A program made the position numbers and the translations under genes. The notes under the pieces are model-generated. The model had not been told where the DNA came from. It saw only the letters and a list, made by a program, of their open reading frames with translations, and did no database searches. 33,842 nt of DNA, from the NCBI GenBank assembly GCA_036741355.1, contig DAINSK010000037.1:1-33842 (forward strand), in the 5' to 3' direction. Position 1 is the stretch's first letter. Every line of letters starts with the position of its first letter. The DNA comes from JBBRGK01 sp036741355 (GTDB lineage: Bacteria > Chloroflexota > Dehalococcoidia > CAUJGQ01). Positions 1 to 6,294 of this stretch are shown here, piece after piece.

Positions 1-137
1 CTGCCGGCGGAGCGTTTGGAGGCGAGCAGTCGCAGCGACTTCAGCGGAAAGCGGCTCCCCTCAAGGATTCGGAGGAACTCGCGTCCCACGAGGCCTGTAG
101 CGCCAACGACGGCGACGCTGTACTGTCTGCCTGCCAT
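1..137 (-). CDS. asd: Aspartate-semialdehyde dehydrogenase, N-terminal part (cut by window edge)
   Basis: Reading the minus strand from 137 gives an N-terminus with VAVVGATGLVGREFLRIL followed by a LRLLAS block. This is the NADP-binding Rossmann start of aspartate-semialdehyde dehydrogenase (GATGxVG), which makes aspartate semialdehyde for lysine, threonine and diaminopimelate. About 45 codons are present and the rest lies before base 1. An in-frame ATG at 149 is possible, but the AGGA there is almost on top of it, while GGTGA sits 5 nt before the ATG at 137, so 137 is preferred. dapB lies 1.4 kb away on the same strand and acts in the same pathway; an opposite-strand hydrolase lies between them. 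Confidence 0.85.
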   Translation of the reverse strand, partial: MAGRQYSVAVVGATGLVGREFLRILEGSRFPLKSLRLLASKRSAG

Positions 138-259
138 GCCGGTCACCATTTCCTGGGGGTGATTGCGTAGGAACGAATGCCGCGAGTTCAACCGTGCACC
201 GTCTGATCATATTACTGCCCGCGCCGTATGCGGTTCAACGGCCGACCGGGCAGACATGG

Positions 260-265
260 TATACT
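260..265 (+). promoter_or_regulatory. Possible -10 element before the epoxide hydrolase gene
   Basis: TATACT stands 25 nt upstream of the ATG at 291, in a gap that must hold promoters for two divergent genes. The best upstream partner, TTCAAC at 234-239, is 20 nt away, which is long, so this rests mainly on the -10 match. Confidence 0.3.
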
Positions 266-290
266 CGCCGGCACCGGGAATGGTGCTGTG

Positions 291-1268
291 ATGCCCGAAC
301 TCAAACACCGCTTCGTCCAGACGAACGGCATCCGTATGCACATCGCAGAGCAGGGCGAAGGTCCGCTGGTGATCATGTGCCACGGGTTCCCGGAGTCGTG
401 GTATTCGTGGCGCCATCAACTCAAAGCCCTCGCGGATGCCGGCTACCACGCGGTTGCGCCCGACATGCGCGGCTACGGGCAGACCGACCGGCCCGAAGAG
501 ATCAATAAGTACACGCAGTTCCACTTTGTCGGCGACGTCATCGGCGTGATGGACGCGCTGGGCGAGCAGACGGCGGTGATCGCGGGCCACGACTGGGGCG
601 CTCCGGTCGCTTGGAACACCGCCATGATGCGCCCCGACCGCATCCGTGGTGTCATCGGACTCAGCGTCCCGTACACGCCACGCGGCCCGGTCAGCACGCT
701 CGCCGCTCGTCGCGCGGCACTGGGCGACCGCTTCTACATGGTCTATTTTCAGGAGCCGGGCGTCGCCGAAGCGGATCTAGAGCAGGATGTGCGGTCATCG
801 GTGCTTGGCGCCCTGATCGGCGCCTCAGGCGACGCACCGCCCGGCCAGGGCTGGAAGGCGATCGTCCCCGAGAGCGGCTTTTCCGAACGCATTCCACACG
901 ATGTACCGTTGCCGCCGTGGCTGACAAAAGAGGATGTCGACTTCTACACGAACGAATTCGAGCGGACCGGCTACCGCGGCGGTTTGAACTGGTACCGGAC
1001 CATCGACTTGACCTGGGAATTGACCGCGCCGTTTTCGGGCGCCAAGGTCACGCCGCCCGCCTTATATATGGCGGGAGATAAGGATGTTGTCGTCTCGTTT
1101 CCGGGCATGAAAGAGCTGATTCCGGCGCTGAAGGCATTCATCCCAAACCTGACGAAGACGATCATGCTCCCCGGCTGCGGCCACTGGACCCAGCAAGAGC
1201 GCCCCGAGGAAGTAAACGCCGCGATACTCGAGTTCCTGCAGTCGCTGCCGGCCGTGGGGAGGCAGTAG
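291..1268 (+). CDS. Epoxide hydrolase, alpha/beta-hydrolase fold
   Basis: A 325-residue alpha/beta hydrolase of the soluble epoxide hydrolase type. It has the oxyanion motif HGFPESWYSW (31-40), nucleophile Asp101 in GHDWGAP, an acid candidate Asp263/265 in GDKD and catalytic His298 in GCGHW. Tyr152 and Tyr228, in the cap region, are candidates for the residues that polarise the epoxide oxygen. An Asp nucleophile rather than Ser separates it from esterases; haloalkane dehalogenases are the main alternative, but the HGFP and tyrosine-rich cap favour epoxide hydrolase. The start at 291 matches the family N-terminus; an in-frame ATG at 228 would add 21 unlikely residues. Its stop codon lies in the first heptamer of a GCAGTNN array. 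It sits alone on the plus strand between two lysine genes, so its metabolic partner is not visible. Confidence 0.88.
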   Translation: MPELKHRFVQTNGIRMHIAEQGEGPLVIMCHGFPESWYSWRHQLKALADAGYHAVAPDMRGYGQTDRPEEINKYTQFHFVGDVIGVMDALGEQTAVIAGHDWGAPVAWNTAMMRPDRIRGVIGLSVPYTPRGPVSTLAARRAALGDRFYMVYFQEPGVAEADLEQDVRSSVLGALIGASGDAPPGQGWKAIVPESGFSERIPHDVPLPPWLTKEDVDFYTNEFERTGYRGGLNWYRTIDLTWELTAPFSGAKVTPPALYMAGDKDVVVSFPGMKELIPALKAFIPNLTKTIMLPGCGHWTQQERPEEVNAAILEFLQSLPAVGRQ

Positions 1269-1297
1269 GCACGAGGCAGTAAGCAGTAAGCAGTCGC
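1263..1297 (+). repeat. Heptamer tandem repeat (GCAGTNN x5)
   Basis: Five consecutive 7-nt units: GCAGTAG, GCACGAG, GCAGTAA, GCAGTAA, GCAGTCG. The first unit contains the stop codon of the epoxide hydrolase gene. The inverse-orientation array at 1450-1484 mirrors it across a palindromic element, like the short tandem heptamers known in several bacterial phyla. Confidence 0.8.
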
Positions 1298-1329
1298 GCC
1301 GGGGAACCCAACCCTCGGCGCTCCGAGAG

Positions 1330-1383
1330 CCCCCTAACTCCCCGGCCCTCTTTCCCCCAATGCTAGGGGCAAGAGGGAGCTTA
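1330..1383. repeat. Dispersed palindromic element, copy A (left half)
   Basis: Carries the family's left part: CCCCCTAACTCCCC, then a hairpin of CCCTCTTTCCCCC and GGGGCAAGAGGG, then AGCTTA. Bases 1338-1383 match 12990-13035 at 45 of 46 positions, so the two copies separated recently. The matching right end is only weakly present near 1425-1445. The remaining intergenic sequence (1298-1329 and 1384-1449) shows no gene. Confidence 0.75.
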
Positions 1384-1449
1384 TACGGGAAGGCAGTAAT
1401 GGGTTCGCGGCTTATGAGAATGTCGAGCTAGCCGGGGGCTCACCCCACG

Positions 1450-1484
1450 ACTGCCCACTGCCCACTGCCGACTGCCTACTGCCC
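1450..1484 (-). repeat. Heptamer tandem repeat (ACTGCCN x5)
   Basis: Five perfect-period units ACTGCCC, ACTGCCC, ACTGCCG, ACTGCCT, ACTGCCC. Read in the dapB direction they are GGCAGT-type units that follow the hairpin after the dapB stop codon. The array is the inverse of the one at 1263-1297. Confidence 0.85.
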
Positions 1485-1499
1485 GCGGCCGAAGGCCGC
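1485..1499 (-). terminator. Hairpin directly after the dapB stop codon
   Basis: Perfect 6-bp GC stem (GCGGCC / GGCCGC) with a 3-nt loop, touching the TAG stop of dapB. There is no T-tract, so it is either a weak terminator or 3'-end protector, or simply part of the hairpin-plus-heptamer repeat also seen after the murF-alr and histidine phosphatase genes. Confidence 0.5.
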
Positions 1500-2321
1500 C
1501 TACGCCACCAGTCCCATCAGCCGATCGAGACCCATAACAAGCTCGTGGCGGTTCATCACCTGACGCACGGCGAGCAAGACGCCCGGAAGGAACGACTCGC
1601 GGCTGGTGGTGTCGTGGCGCAGCGTCAGCGTCTGCCCCAGGGCGCCGAAGATCACTTCCTGGTGAGCGACCAGCCCTTGCAGCCGCACGCTGTGGATCGA
1701 TACGCCGCCTTCCAGACCGCCGCGAGTCCCCGGCAGCGTCACCTTGGTGGTCTCCGGATGCTGGAAGGGCCGTCCTCGCGACTGCAGCATTTCGCGCACC
1801 GTTGCGACGGCAGTACCCGAAGGCGCGTCGACTTTCTGTTCGTGATGGAGCTCGATCACCTCCGCGTAATCAAAGAACGGCGCCGCGATGCTGCACAGGT
1901 GCATGAGGAGAACGGCTCCCAGCGCAAAGTTGGCCGCGACTACGGCTCCAATTCGATGCTGCGAGCAGTCGCGCGCAAGCACGCCTAGCAGGTGTTCGGG
2001 CAGGCCGCTGGTACCGATCACGGGCCGCACGCCGGCGGCCAGCGCGGCAGGAGCCACCAATTCGGTCCATTCGTGGAAAGTGAAGTCCACCACGACGTCG
2101 GCCCTTGCCTCGGAGAAGAGCTGTCGCGGGTCGGCACTTTGGGGCACCTCGTCGCCGGACGGCAACCGAAAGCGATCGCTTTCGGCAAACTTCTCCAGAA
2201 CGCCGACAACCCGCATATCCGGCTGACCCGAGACTCCGGCGACTATCTCGCGGCCCATCTTGCCTGTGCCGCTGACGATCACGCGGAGCGGTTCTTCTGT
2301 CGCGTGCGATCCTTCACTCAT
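1500..2321 (-). CDS. dapB: 4-hydroxy-tetrahydrodipicolinate reductase
   Basis: A 273-residue DapB, which reduces the dipicolinate intermediate in the diaminopimelate/lysine pathway with NAD(P)H in the cytoplasm. The N-terminal Rossmann motif is GTGKMGREI. The catalytic and substrate block ELHHEQKVDAPSGTA carries the His-His pair, the Lys and the DAPSGTA loop, and GTRGGLEGGVSIHSVRL follows as in the family. Length is normal. The ATG at 2321 has AGGAGG 6 nt upstream, so the start is secure. It is probably linked historically with asd at the window edge. The product also supports peptidoglycan, in keeping with the Mur and Ddl genes at 19.5-26 kb. Confidence 0.95.
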   Translation of the reverse strand: MSEGSHATEEPLRVIVSGTGKMGREIVAGVSGQPDMRVVGVLEKFAESDRFRLPSGDEVPQSADPRQLFSEARADVVVDFTFHEWTELVAPAALAAGVRPVIGTSGLPEHLLGVLARDCSQHRIGAVVAANFALGAVLLMHLCSIAAPFFDYAEVIELHHEQKVDAPSGTAVATVREMLQSRGRPFQHPETTKVTLPGTRGGLEGGVSIHSVRLQGLVAHQEVIFGALGQTLTLRHDTTSRESFLPGVLLAVRQVMNRHELVMGLDRLMGLVA

Positions 2322-2350
2322 GTGGTGCCTCCTGGTTTACCGAACCGACG

Positions 2351-2523
2351 CTCCTAACCCTCGTCTCCCTTCCCGGTGCGGGAAGGGACGATTATTGGGA
2401 GCAGGGTTCGGGCTGGGGTGCAGCGCCCGGGGGCGCCCCCGGCGCCACTACCGCAGCTTCTGATCCGAAGAGATCCGTGTTCAAGCTCCCCTTCCCTCGT
2501 TAGGGAAGGGGCTGGGGGTTAGG
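2351..2523. repeat. Dispersed palindromic element, copy B (full length)
   Basis: About 170 bp with inverted ends: it begins CTCCTAACCC and ends GGGGGTTAGG. Inside the left end is a hairpin of CCCTTCCC and GGGAAGGG, and inside the right end AAGCTCCCCTTCCC faces GGGAAGGGG. The centre holds another G/C hairpin around 2427-2445. Its right edge overlaps the 3' end of scpB and provides that gene's stop codon. Confidence 0.75.
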
Positions 2524-3165
2524 TCTCCCGCCAATGCCCTCGGCCATGTCCGGCAACGGCGGCAGCTCGTCCGGGTGTTCGAGGCCAAAGTATTCGAGAA
2601 AACGCATCGTCGTGCCGAACAACACCGGATGGCCAACCGTCTCCGCCCGGCCAACCTCTTCCACAAGGTCGCGGGAACGAAGCGTGGACAGCGCTCGCTC
2701 AGAGTTGACGCCGCGGATCGCTTCGATCGTGCTGCGCGTCACGGGCTGGCGATAGGCCACGATCGCCAGCGTCTCCAGGGCGGCCCCGGACAGCCGCTGC
2801 TCCGCCGCGGCGCCCAGGAATCGCTCGACGTATGGTCCCAACTCCGGCGCCGATATGAGCTGGACGCGTTCGCCTGCGCGCTGCACCCGAACGCCGCGTT
2901 CGCGGCATCGCTCGGCGAGATCGTCGATCGCCGCTTCGATTGCCGCTGTGCCGGTGTTGAGGGCACTTGCCAGGACGGCGGCATCGACCGGTTCATCTGC
3001 CACAAATAGCAAGCTCTCGACCGCCGCCACGAGGTCAGCAGGCGGATCGAGCGGCATCGCGCCCGGGGGAGCGGCGCGGAGGTTCCTGCCGGCTCCGCTC
3101 AGATCGTCCTCGCGGCGAGCCGGGTCTCTGCCATTCCGATGAACGTTGCTTTCGTTTGCGGTCAT
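2500..3165 (-). CDS. scpB: Segregation and condensation protein ScpB
   Basis: About 221 residues. It is the winged-helix kleisin-associated subunit that works with Smc and ScpA in chromosome condensation. Typical ScpB features are an AAVESLLFVADEPV start of the domain, then LSGAALETLAIVAYRQPVTR and the IEAIRGVNSERALSTL block, and LFGTTMRFLEYFGL near the end. The stretch before the domain (about 45 residues from 3165) is low-complexity and charged; no Shine-Dalgarno sequence is clear, and the in-frame ATG at 3057 is an equally possible start. The last residues (RPNPQPLP) are not ScpB-like: they are encoded by the right edge of repeat copy B, which also gives the TAA stop. ScpA is not in the window. 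Confidence 0.88.
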   Translation of the reverse strand: MTANESNVHRNGRDPARREDDLSGAGRNLRAAPPGAMPLDPPADLVAAVESLLFVADEPVDAAVLASALNTGTAAIEAAIDDLAERCRERGVRVQRAGERVQLISAPELGPYVERFLGAAAEQRLSGAALETLAIVAYRQPVTRSTIEAIRGVNSERALSTLRSRDLVEEVGRAETVGHPVLFGTTMRFLEYFGLEHPDELPPLPDMAEGIGGRPNPQPLP

Positions 3166-3197
3166 AGGCTGATCGTCGGTCGGGGCTGCGATACCTC

Positions 3198-3605
3198 TCA
3201 GGATGCGGGCGGGCGGGCCGATTTTTCGTTCACACGCAACAGGAATCGATCGCGCTGAATGATGAAGCGCTCGTGATCGGCGGTGCCGATACTCTCCCAT
3301 GGGTCGAAGGCCTCGATACGGAACACGAGCCGGCGGCCGTCTATTTCTATCAGTTCGGCCCGCGCCCGCACTTTAGCGCCGAGCGGTGTCGCGGCGTTGT
3401 GTTTGAAGCTCATACCCATACCAACGGTCGCCGATCCCTCCGGCAACAGCTGGTCCACCGCGTTCAGGGCGGCGTTTTCCATCACGCCGACCATCGCCGC
3501 GGTCGAGAACACGTCTACCGCCGCGCCGAAACGTGCCGACCCCTGTTCCGGGCCCCCTATCAGCTCCGCCTCACCGACGAGCCCCGGCTGTAATTCCTCA
3601 GCCAT
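3198..3605 (-). CDS. Hotdog-fold thioesterase, fluoroacetyl-CoA thioesterase-like
   Basis: A 135-residue single-domain hotdog protein resembling the FlK-type thioesterase family. Visible features are the helix STAAMVGVMENAALNAVDQLLPEG and the strand motif TVGMGMSFKHNAATPLGAKVRARAEL, followed by the C-terminal strands FRIEAFDPWESIGTADHERFII. Such proteins hydrolyse acyl-CoA thioesters; the substrate cannot be told from sequence. The start at 3605 is supported by AAGGA 11 nt upstream and by family length; the frame stays open further upstream but that part is not family-like. It lies between folC and scpB, same strand, with its own possible -10 element. Confidence 0.75.
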   Translation of the reverse strand: MAEELQPGLVGEAELIGGPEQGSARFGAAVDVFSTAAMVGVMENAALNAVDQLLPEGSATVGMGMSFKHNAATPLGAKVRARAELIEIDGRRLVFRIEAFDPWESIGTADHERFIIQRDRFLLRVNEKSARPPAS

Positions 3606-3648
3606 CTCTTTCTCGTTCCTTTCTCGGCTTGCTGCCGGCACCCGCGCA

Positions 3649-3654
3649 AGTATA
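3649..3654 (-). promoter_or_regulatory. Possible -10 element for the thioesterase gene
   Basis: TATACT on the minus strand, 44 nt upstream of the thioesterase ATG and 37 nt past the folC stop. No good -35 is seen, so the call is tentative. Confidence 0.3.
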
Positions 3655-3690
3655 CGCGGATACCACGTGCCCAACCGGCCGGGCCCCCCT

Positions 3691-5022
3691 CTAGCCCGCC
3701 ACCGGCAGCAAGCCCAGAACCGCCGCCCGCGCTTCAGCGGCCACAAACAGCGAGCCGGTGGCGAGAATCAGGTCGCCGCTGCCGGCTTCCGACCGCGCCA
3801 TATCCATCGCAGACTCCACGTCCGGAGCTAGCCTGACCATCAATCCCTGGTCCTGAAATGCCTGGCCAACACCTCCCGCTGAAGCGGATCGCGGATGCCG
3901 GGACGCTGTTGCGATGACGATCGGGTTCAGCGCCACGAATGGGATCGCGAACTCCGCGGGATCTTTGTCGCTCGACGTTCCAACAACAAGATACAGAGCA
4001 CGATGCACCAGATCCTCGCGGATTGTCTGGACCAGCCTGCGGGCCGAGTCGGCAGTGTGGGCGCCGTCGACGACGATCAAGGGCGCGCGCTTGAGCACTT
4101 CCACCCGTCCGGGCCAGCGCACGGCTGCCAACGCCGTCGCGGCCTGTTGGGGCGTCAATTCGACGCCCTGATCGGCCAGCTGTTCGACGCCAAGTACCGC
4201 GGTGGCAGCGTTCTCGGTCTGGAAGCGTCCGAGCAGCGGCAGCTTCAGCCGGTACTCCGACCGCGGCGTCCGCAGGCGGAACTCCTGTCCGTCAAGGCTG
4301 CAGCGACCGCGTGAGAGCTGGCACACCGCGGCCACCACTTCGAGCGGAACGCTTTTATCCGCACACGCCGCACGGATCACCTCAGCGGCCGACTCGCGCT
4401 GGGGCGCCATCACCGCGCGAGCACCGGTCCGCAGGATACCGGTCTTATCGGCGGCGATCTTCGCGACGGTGTCGCCGAGCACCGCAGTGTGCTCCAAACC
4501 GATCGGCGTGAACACGCAGAGCTCTTTCTCGTCGAGGACGTTGGTTGAATCCAGCGTACCGCCCAAACCGACCTCGACCACCTGCCAACCGGCGTCATGC
4601 TCGCGGAAGAAGAGAAACCCGAGCGTGGTCAAGAGATCGAACGTTGTCAACCGCCCGCCGAACGCCCCCACCGCCTCGGCGTCCGGCCGCACAGCCGTTG
4701 CGAGCGCGGCGAACTCGTCCTCGGTAGTGAGTTCGCCGTCGACGCGCATCCGCTCCCTGATCGTGTGCAAGTGCGGGCTCGTTTGAAGACCCGTACGCTT
4801 GCCGGCGGTGCGCAGCAGTTCGGCGATCATCAGCGCGGTGCTTCCCTTCCCCTTGCTGCCGGTGATGTGGACCGTGCCCCGTCCGCGCTGGGGATCCCCC
4901 AGCCGCTGTAGCAGCGCTCGCAGCGGCGCAAGCTGACGCCGTTCAGCGGGCGCCTCCTGATACGGTACGACACCGGAGTTGCCGAACGAGAGAATCCACT
5001 CCACGGCTTCGCCGAACGTCAT
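3691..5022 (-). CDS. folC: Folylpolyglutamate synthase / dihydrofolate synthase
   Basis: A 443-residue FolC of the Mur-ligase superfamily. It adds glutamate to (dihydro)folate with ATP in the cytoplasm. The P-loop is ITGSKGKGST (53-62). The family blocks SPHLHTIRERMRVDG, VEVGLGGTLDSTNV, TPIGLEHTAVLGDTVAKIAADKTGI and DGAHTADSARRL follow in order, with a normal C-terminal domain. The TTG at 5037 could start translation, but it overlaps GGAGG, which stands 8 nt before the ATG at 5022, so 5022 is chosen. It opens a minus-strand run folC - thioesterase - scpB - dapB and is divergent from the LPXTG gene. Confidence 0.93.
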   Translation of the reverse strand: MTFGEAVEWILSFGNSGVVPYQEAPAERRQLAPLRALLQRLGDPQRGRGTVHITGSKGKGSTALMIAELLRTAGKRTGLQTSPHLHTIRERMRVDGELTTEDEFAALATAVRPDAEAVGAFGGRLTTFDLLTTLGFLFFREHDAGWQVVEVGLGGTLDSTNVLDEKELCVFTPIGLEHTAVLGDTVAKIAADKTGILRTGARAVMAPQRESAAEVIRAACADKSVPLEVVAAVCQLSRGRCSLDGQEFRLRTPRSEYRLKLPLLGRFQTENAATAVLGVEQLADQGVELTPQQAATALAAVRWPGRVEVLKRAPLIVVDGAHTADSARRLVQTIREDLVHRALYLVVGTSSDKDPAEFAIPFVALNPIVIATASRHPRSASAGGVGQAFQDQGLMVRLAPDVESAMDMARSEAGSGDLILATGSLFVAAEARAAVLGLLPVAG

Positions 5023-5204
5023 CAGCCGGGCCTCCAAACAGCTCTCACATCAGCGTGGCGCGCAATGCGGGGCGAGGCAAGGCCCGGCTGGAGGTCGTAA
5101 GCCCGTACTTCCGTATGCTCCGAATAGCGCCGCCCAAGATACTTCACGCGGCGTATTCTTACAGCCCGCTCCGCATGGCACCCTCGAACAAGAGCCACGG
5201 GAGC

Positions 5205-5248
5205 CACCGCTTGCCGGCAAACACGCGGGTGGTTGCCGGCAAGCGGTG
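5205..5248 (+). promoter_or_regulatory. 16-bp perfect stem-loop in the leader of the LPXTG gene
   Basis: The left arm 5205-5220 and right arm 5233-5248 are perfect inverse complements over 16 bp with a 12-nt loop. The right arm ends 2 nt before the Shine-Dalgarno AAGGAGG (5251-5257). In the transcript this would hold a very stable hairpin next to the ribosome site; it may control translation, protect the 5' end or stop upstream transcription. No T-run follows. The upstream part (5038-5204) shows no gene; TATTCT at 5154-5159 is a weak -10 candidate. Confidence 0.7.
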
Positions 5249-5263
5249 CGAAGGAGGATGTAC

Positions 5264-6094
5264 ATGAAAGTAACAAATCTGCCGGTTGGAATTATCGCGG
5301 GAGGTGTCATCGCCGCTGCCGCCCTTACGGGTGCGTTCAGTATGACGCACGCTCAGGGCGGCGTAGACCAGGTGCCTGGAGTAACGGCTACCGCGGCGCC
5401 GGGCAGGGGCGCCGGCGCCGGAGAGGGCACAGCCGAGGCGCGCGCCACCGGCATACCGGGAGCCGGCACTGCCCCCGCTGGAGCCAGTGCAGCCGCAACG
5501 GTAATCGTCAGCGGCAGCGCCACCGGAAATAGGCCATCGCCGATAGGTGTCACCGGAACGGCGCCTCCATCCGTCAGTGTCCCAAACGCCACCCTGCAAG
5601 GCGCCGTTGCGGCCACGATACCCATACCGGGAAGCAGTAATCCCACCGTGTCGGGTTCCGTGACCACTCCCCGCGGCGTGCTTACGGTTAACACGCCCGG
5701 GGCCCTGTTTGGCACGGCCGGCGGAGCGATCCAGGTTTCGGTCGCTGGAAACGTGGTTACGATCGCGGCGAGCACGGGTGCTGCAGCCGCCGGTCGCGTG
5801 GTGGAAGTCTGCTTGGACAACGTTTGCCAAACGGTCACGCTCGGGGTGGCCGGGACCGCGTCGTTCACGCTCCCCGGGGTCATGGCCGGTGGGCCCCGAC
5901 CGGGCGCCGCGGTAGTTGCTCAAGCGCCGCGCGGTCCGGACGTCCCCGTCGCCGTTCGAGCGCTGCCGGCAACCGGGACGTCCGGACCGCCCAATCCGGG
6001 AACCGAGACCGGCATCGCCACGCTCTTGATAACGGCAGCCGTGCTTTCGCTGATGGGCGCCGCGGCGTGGATCGAGAGTCGATTCCGGGGGTAA
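5264..6094 (+). CDS. LPXTG-type secreted surface protein, low-complexity
   Basis: A 276-residue protein with an N-terminal signal segment (hydrophobic about 8-24, possible cleavage after THA-30) and a C-terminal sorting signal: LPATG at 234-238, a hydrophobic stretch of about 19 residues, then a short Arg-containing tail (ESRFRG). This is the layout of proteins that sortases attach to the cell surface. The middle is rich in Ala, Gly, Thr, Pro and Val, with one more ordered part (about 150-205) containing a Cys pair in VEVCLDNVCQTVTL. AAGGAGG lies 6 nt before the ATG at 5264, which fixes the start. Function is unknown. No sortase gene is in the window. A similar-ended protein is encoded at 32538-33206. 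Confidence 0.75.
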   Translation: MKVTNLPVGIIAGGVIAAAALTGAFSMTHAQGGVDQVPGVTATAAPGRGAGAGEGTAEARATGIPGAGTAPAGASAAATVIVSGSATGNRPSPIGVTGTAPPSVSVPNATLQGAVAATIPIPGSSNPTVSGSVTTPRGVLTVNTPGALFGTAGGAIQVSVAGNVVTIAASTGAAAAGRVVEVCLDNVCQTVTLGVAGTASFTLPGVMAGGPRPGAAVVAQAPRGPDVPVAVRALPATGTSGPPNPGTETGIATLLITAAVLSLMGAAAWIESRFRG

Positions 6095-6121
6095 CCGACA
6101 CCGCCAGAGTAAGGCAGGTTG

Positions 6122-6151
6122 AGCGGGGCGGCCGGTGGCTGCCCCGCTTTT
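6122..6151 (+). terminator. Rho-independent terminator after the LPXTG gene
   Basis: A 12-bp stem (AGCGGGGCGGCC with GGCTGCCCCGCT, one G-U pair), a 3-nt loop and a TTTT run, 27 nt after the LPXTG stop codon. It separates that gene from gyrB. Confidence 0.88.
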
Positions 6152-6203
6152 CCGATGCCCGTGAGTTCGGGGTAACAAGCCACGCCTGTAGAATGATCTT
6201 ATG

Positions 6204-6252
6204 ACTATACATCTATAGTGTGCGTGCCCGAAGGCCACCTTTACGTTATAAT
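6204..6252 (+). promoter_or_regulatory. gyrB: AT-rich promoter region of gyrB
   Basis: A consensus -10 TATAAT lies at 6247-6252, about 43 nt before the gyrB start; no good -35 sits 17 nt upstream. Just upstream, ACTATA-CATC-TATAGT (6204-6219) is a perfect inverted repeat that also gives back-to-back -10-like hexamers on both strands. It may be an operator or a second promoter. The local AT richness stands out from the surroundings. Confidence 0.55.
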
Positions 6253-6294
6253 AGTATTACAGTGTGGAACCTTTTTGGGGAGTAATGACCGCGC

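Noticed and set aside
5159..6238. 359-codon minus-strand frame opposite the LPXTG gene
   Set aside because: The plus strand has a signal peptide, sorting signal, strong Shine-Dalgarno and terminator; the minus frame is Arg/Gly-rich noise and runs through the terminator.
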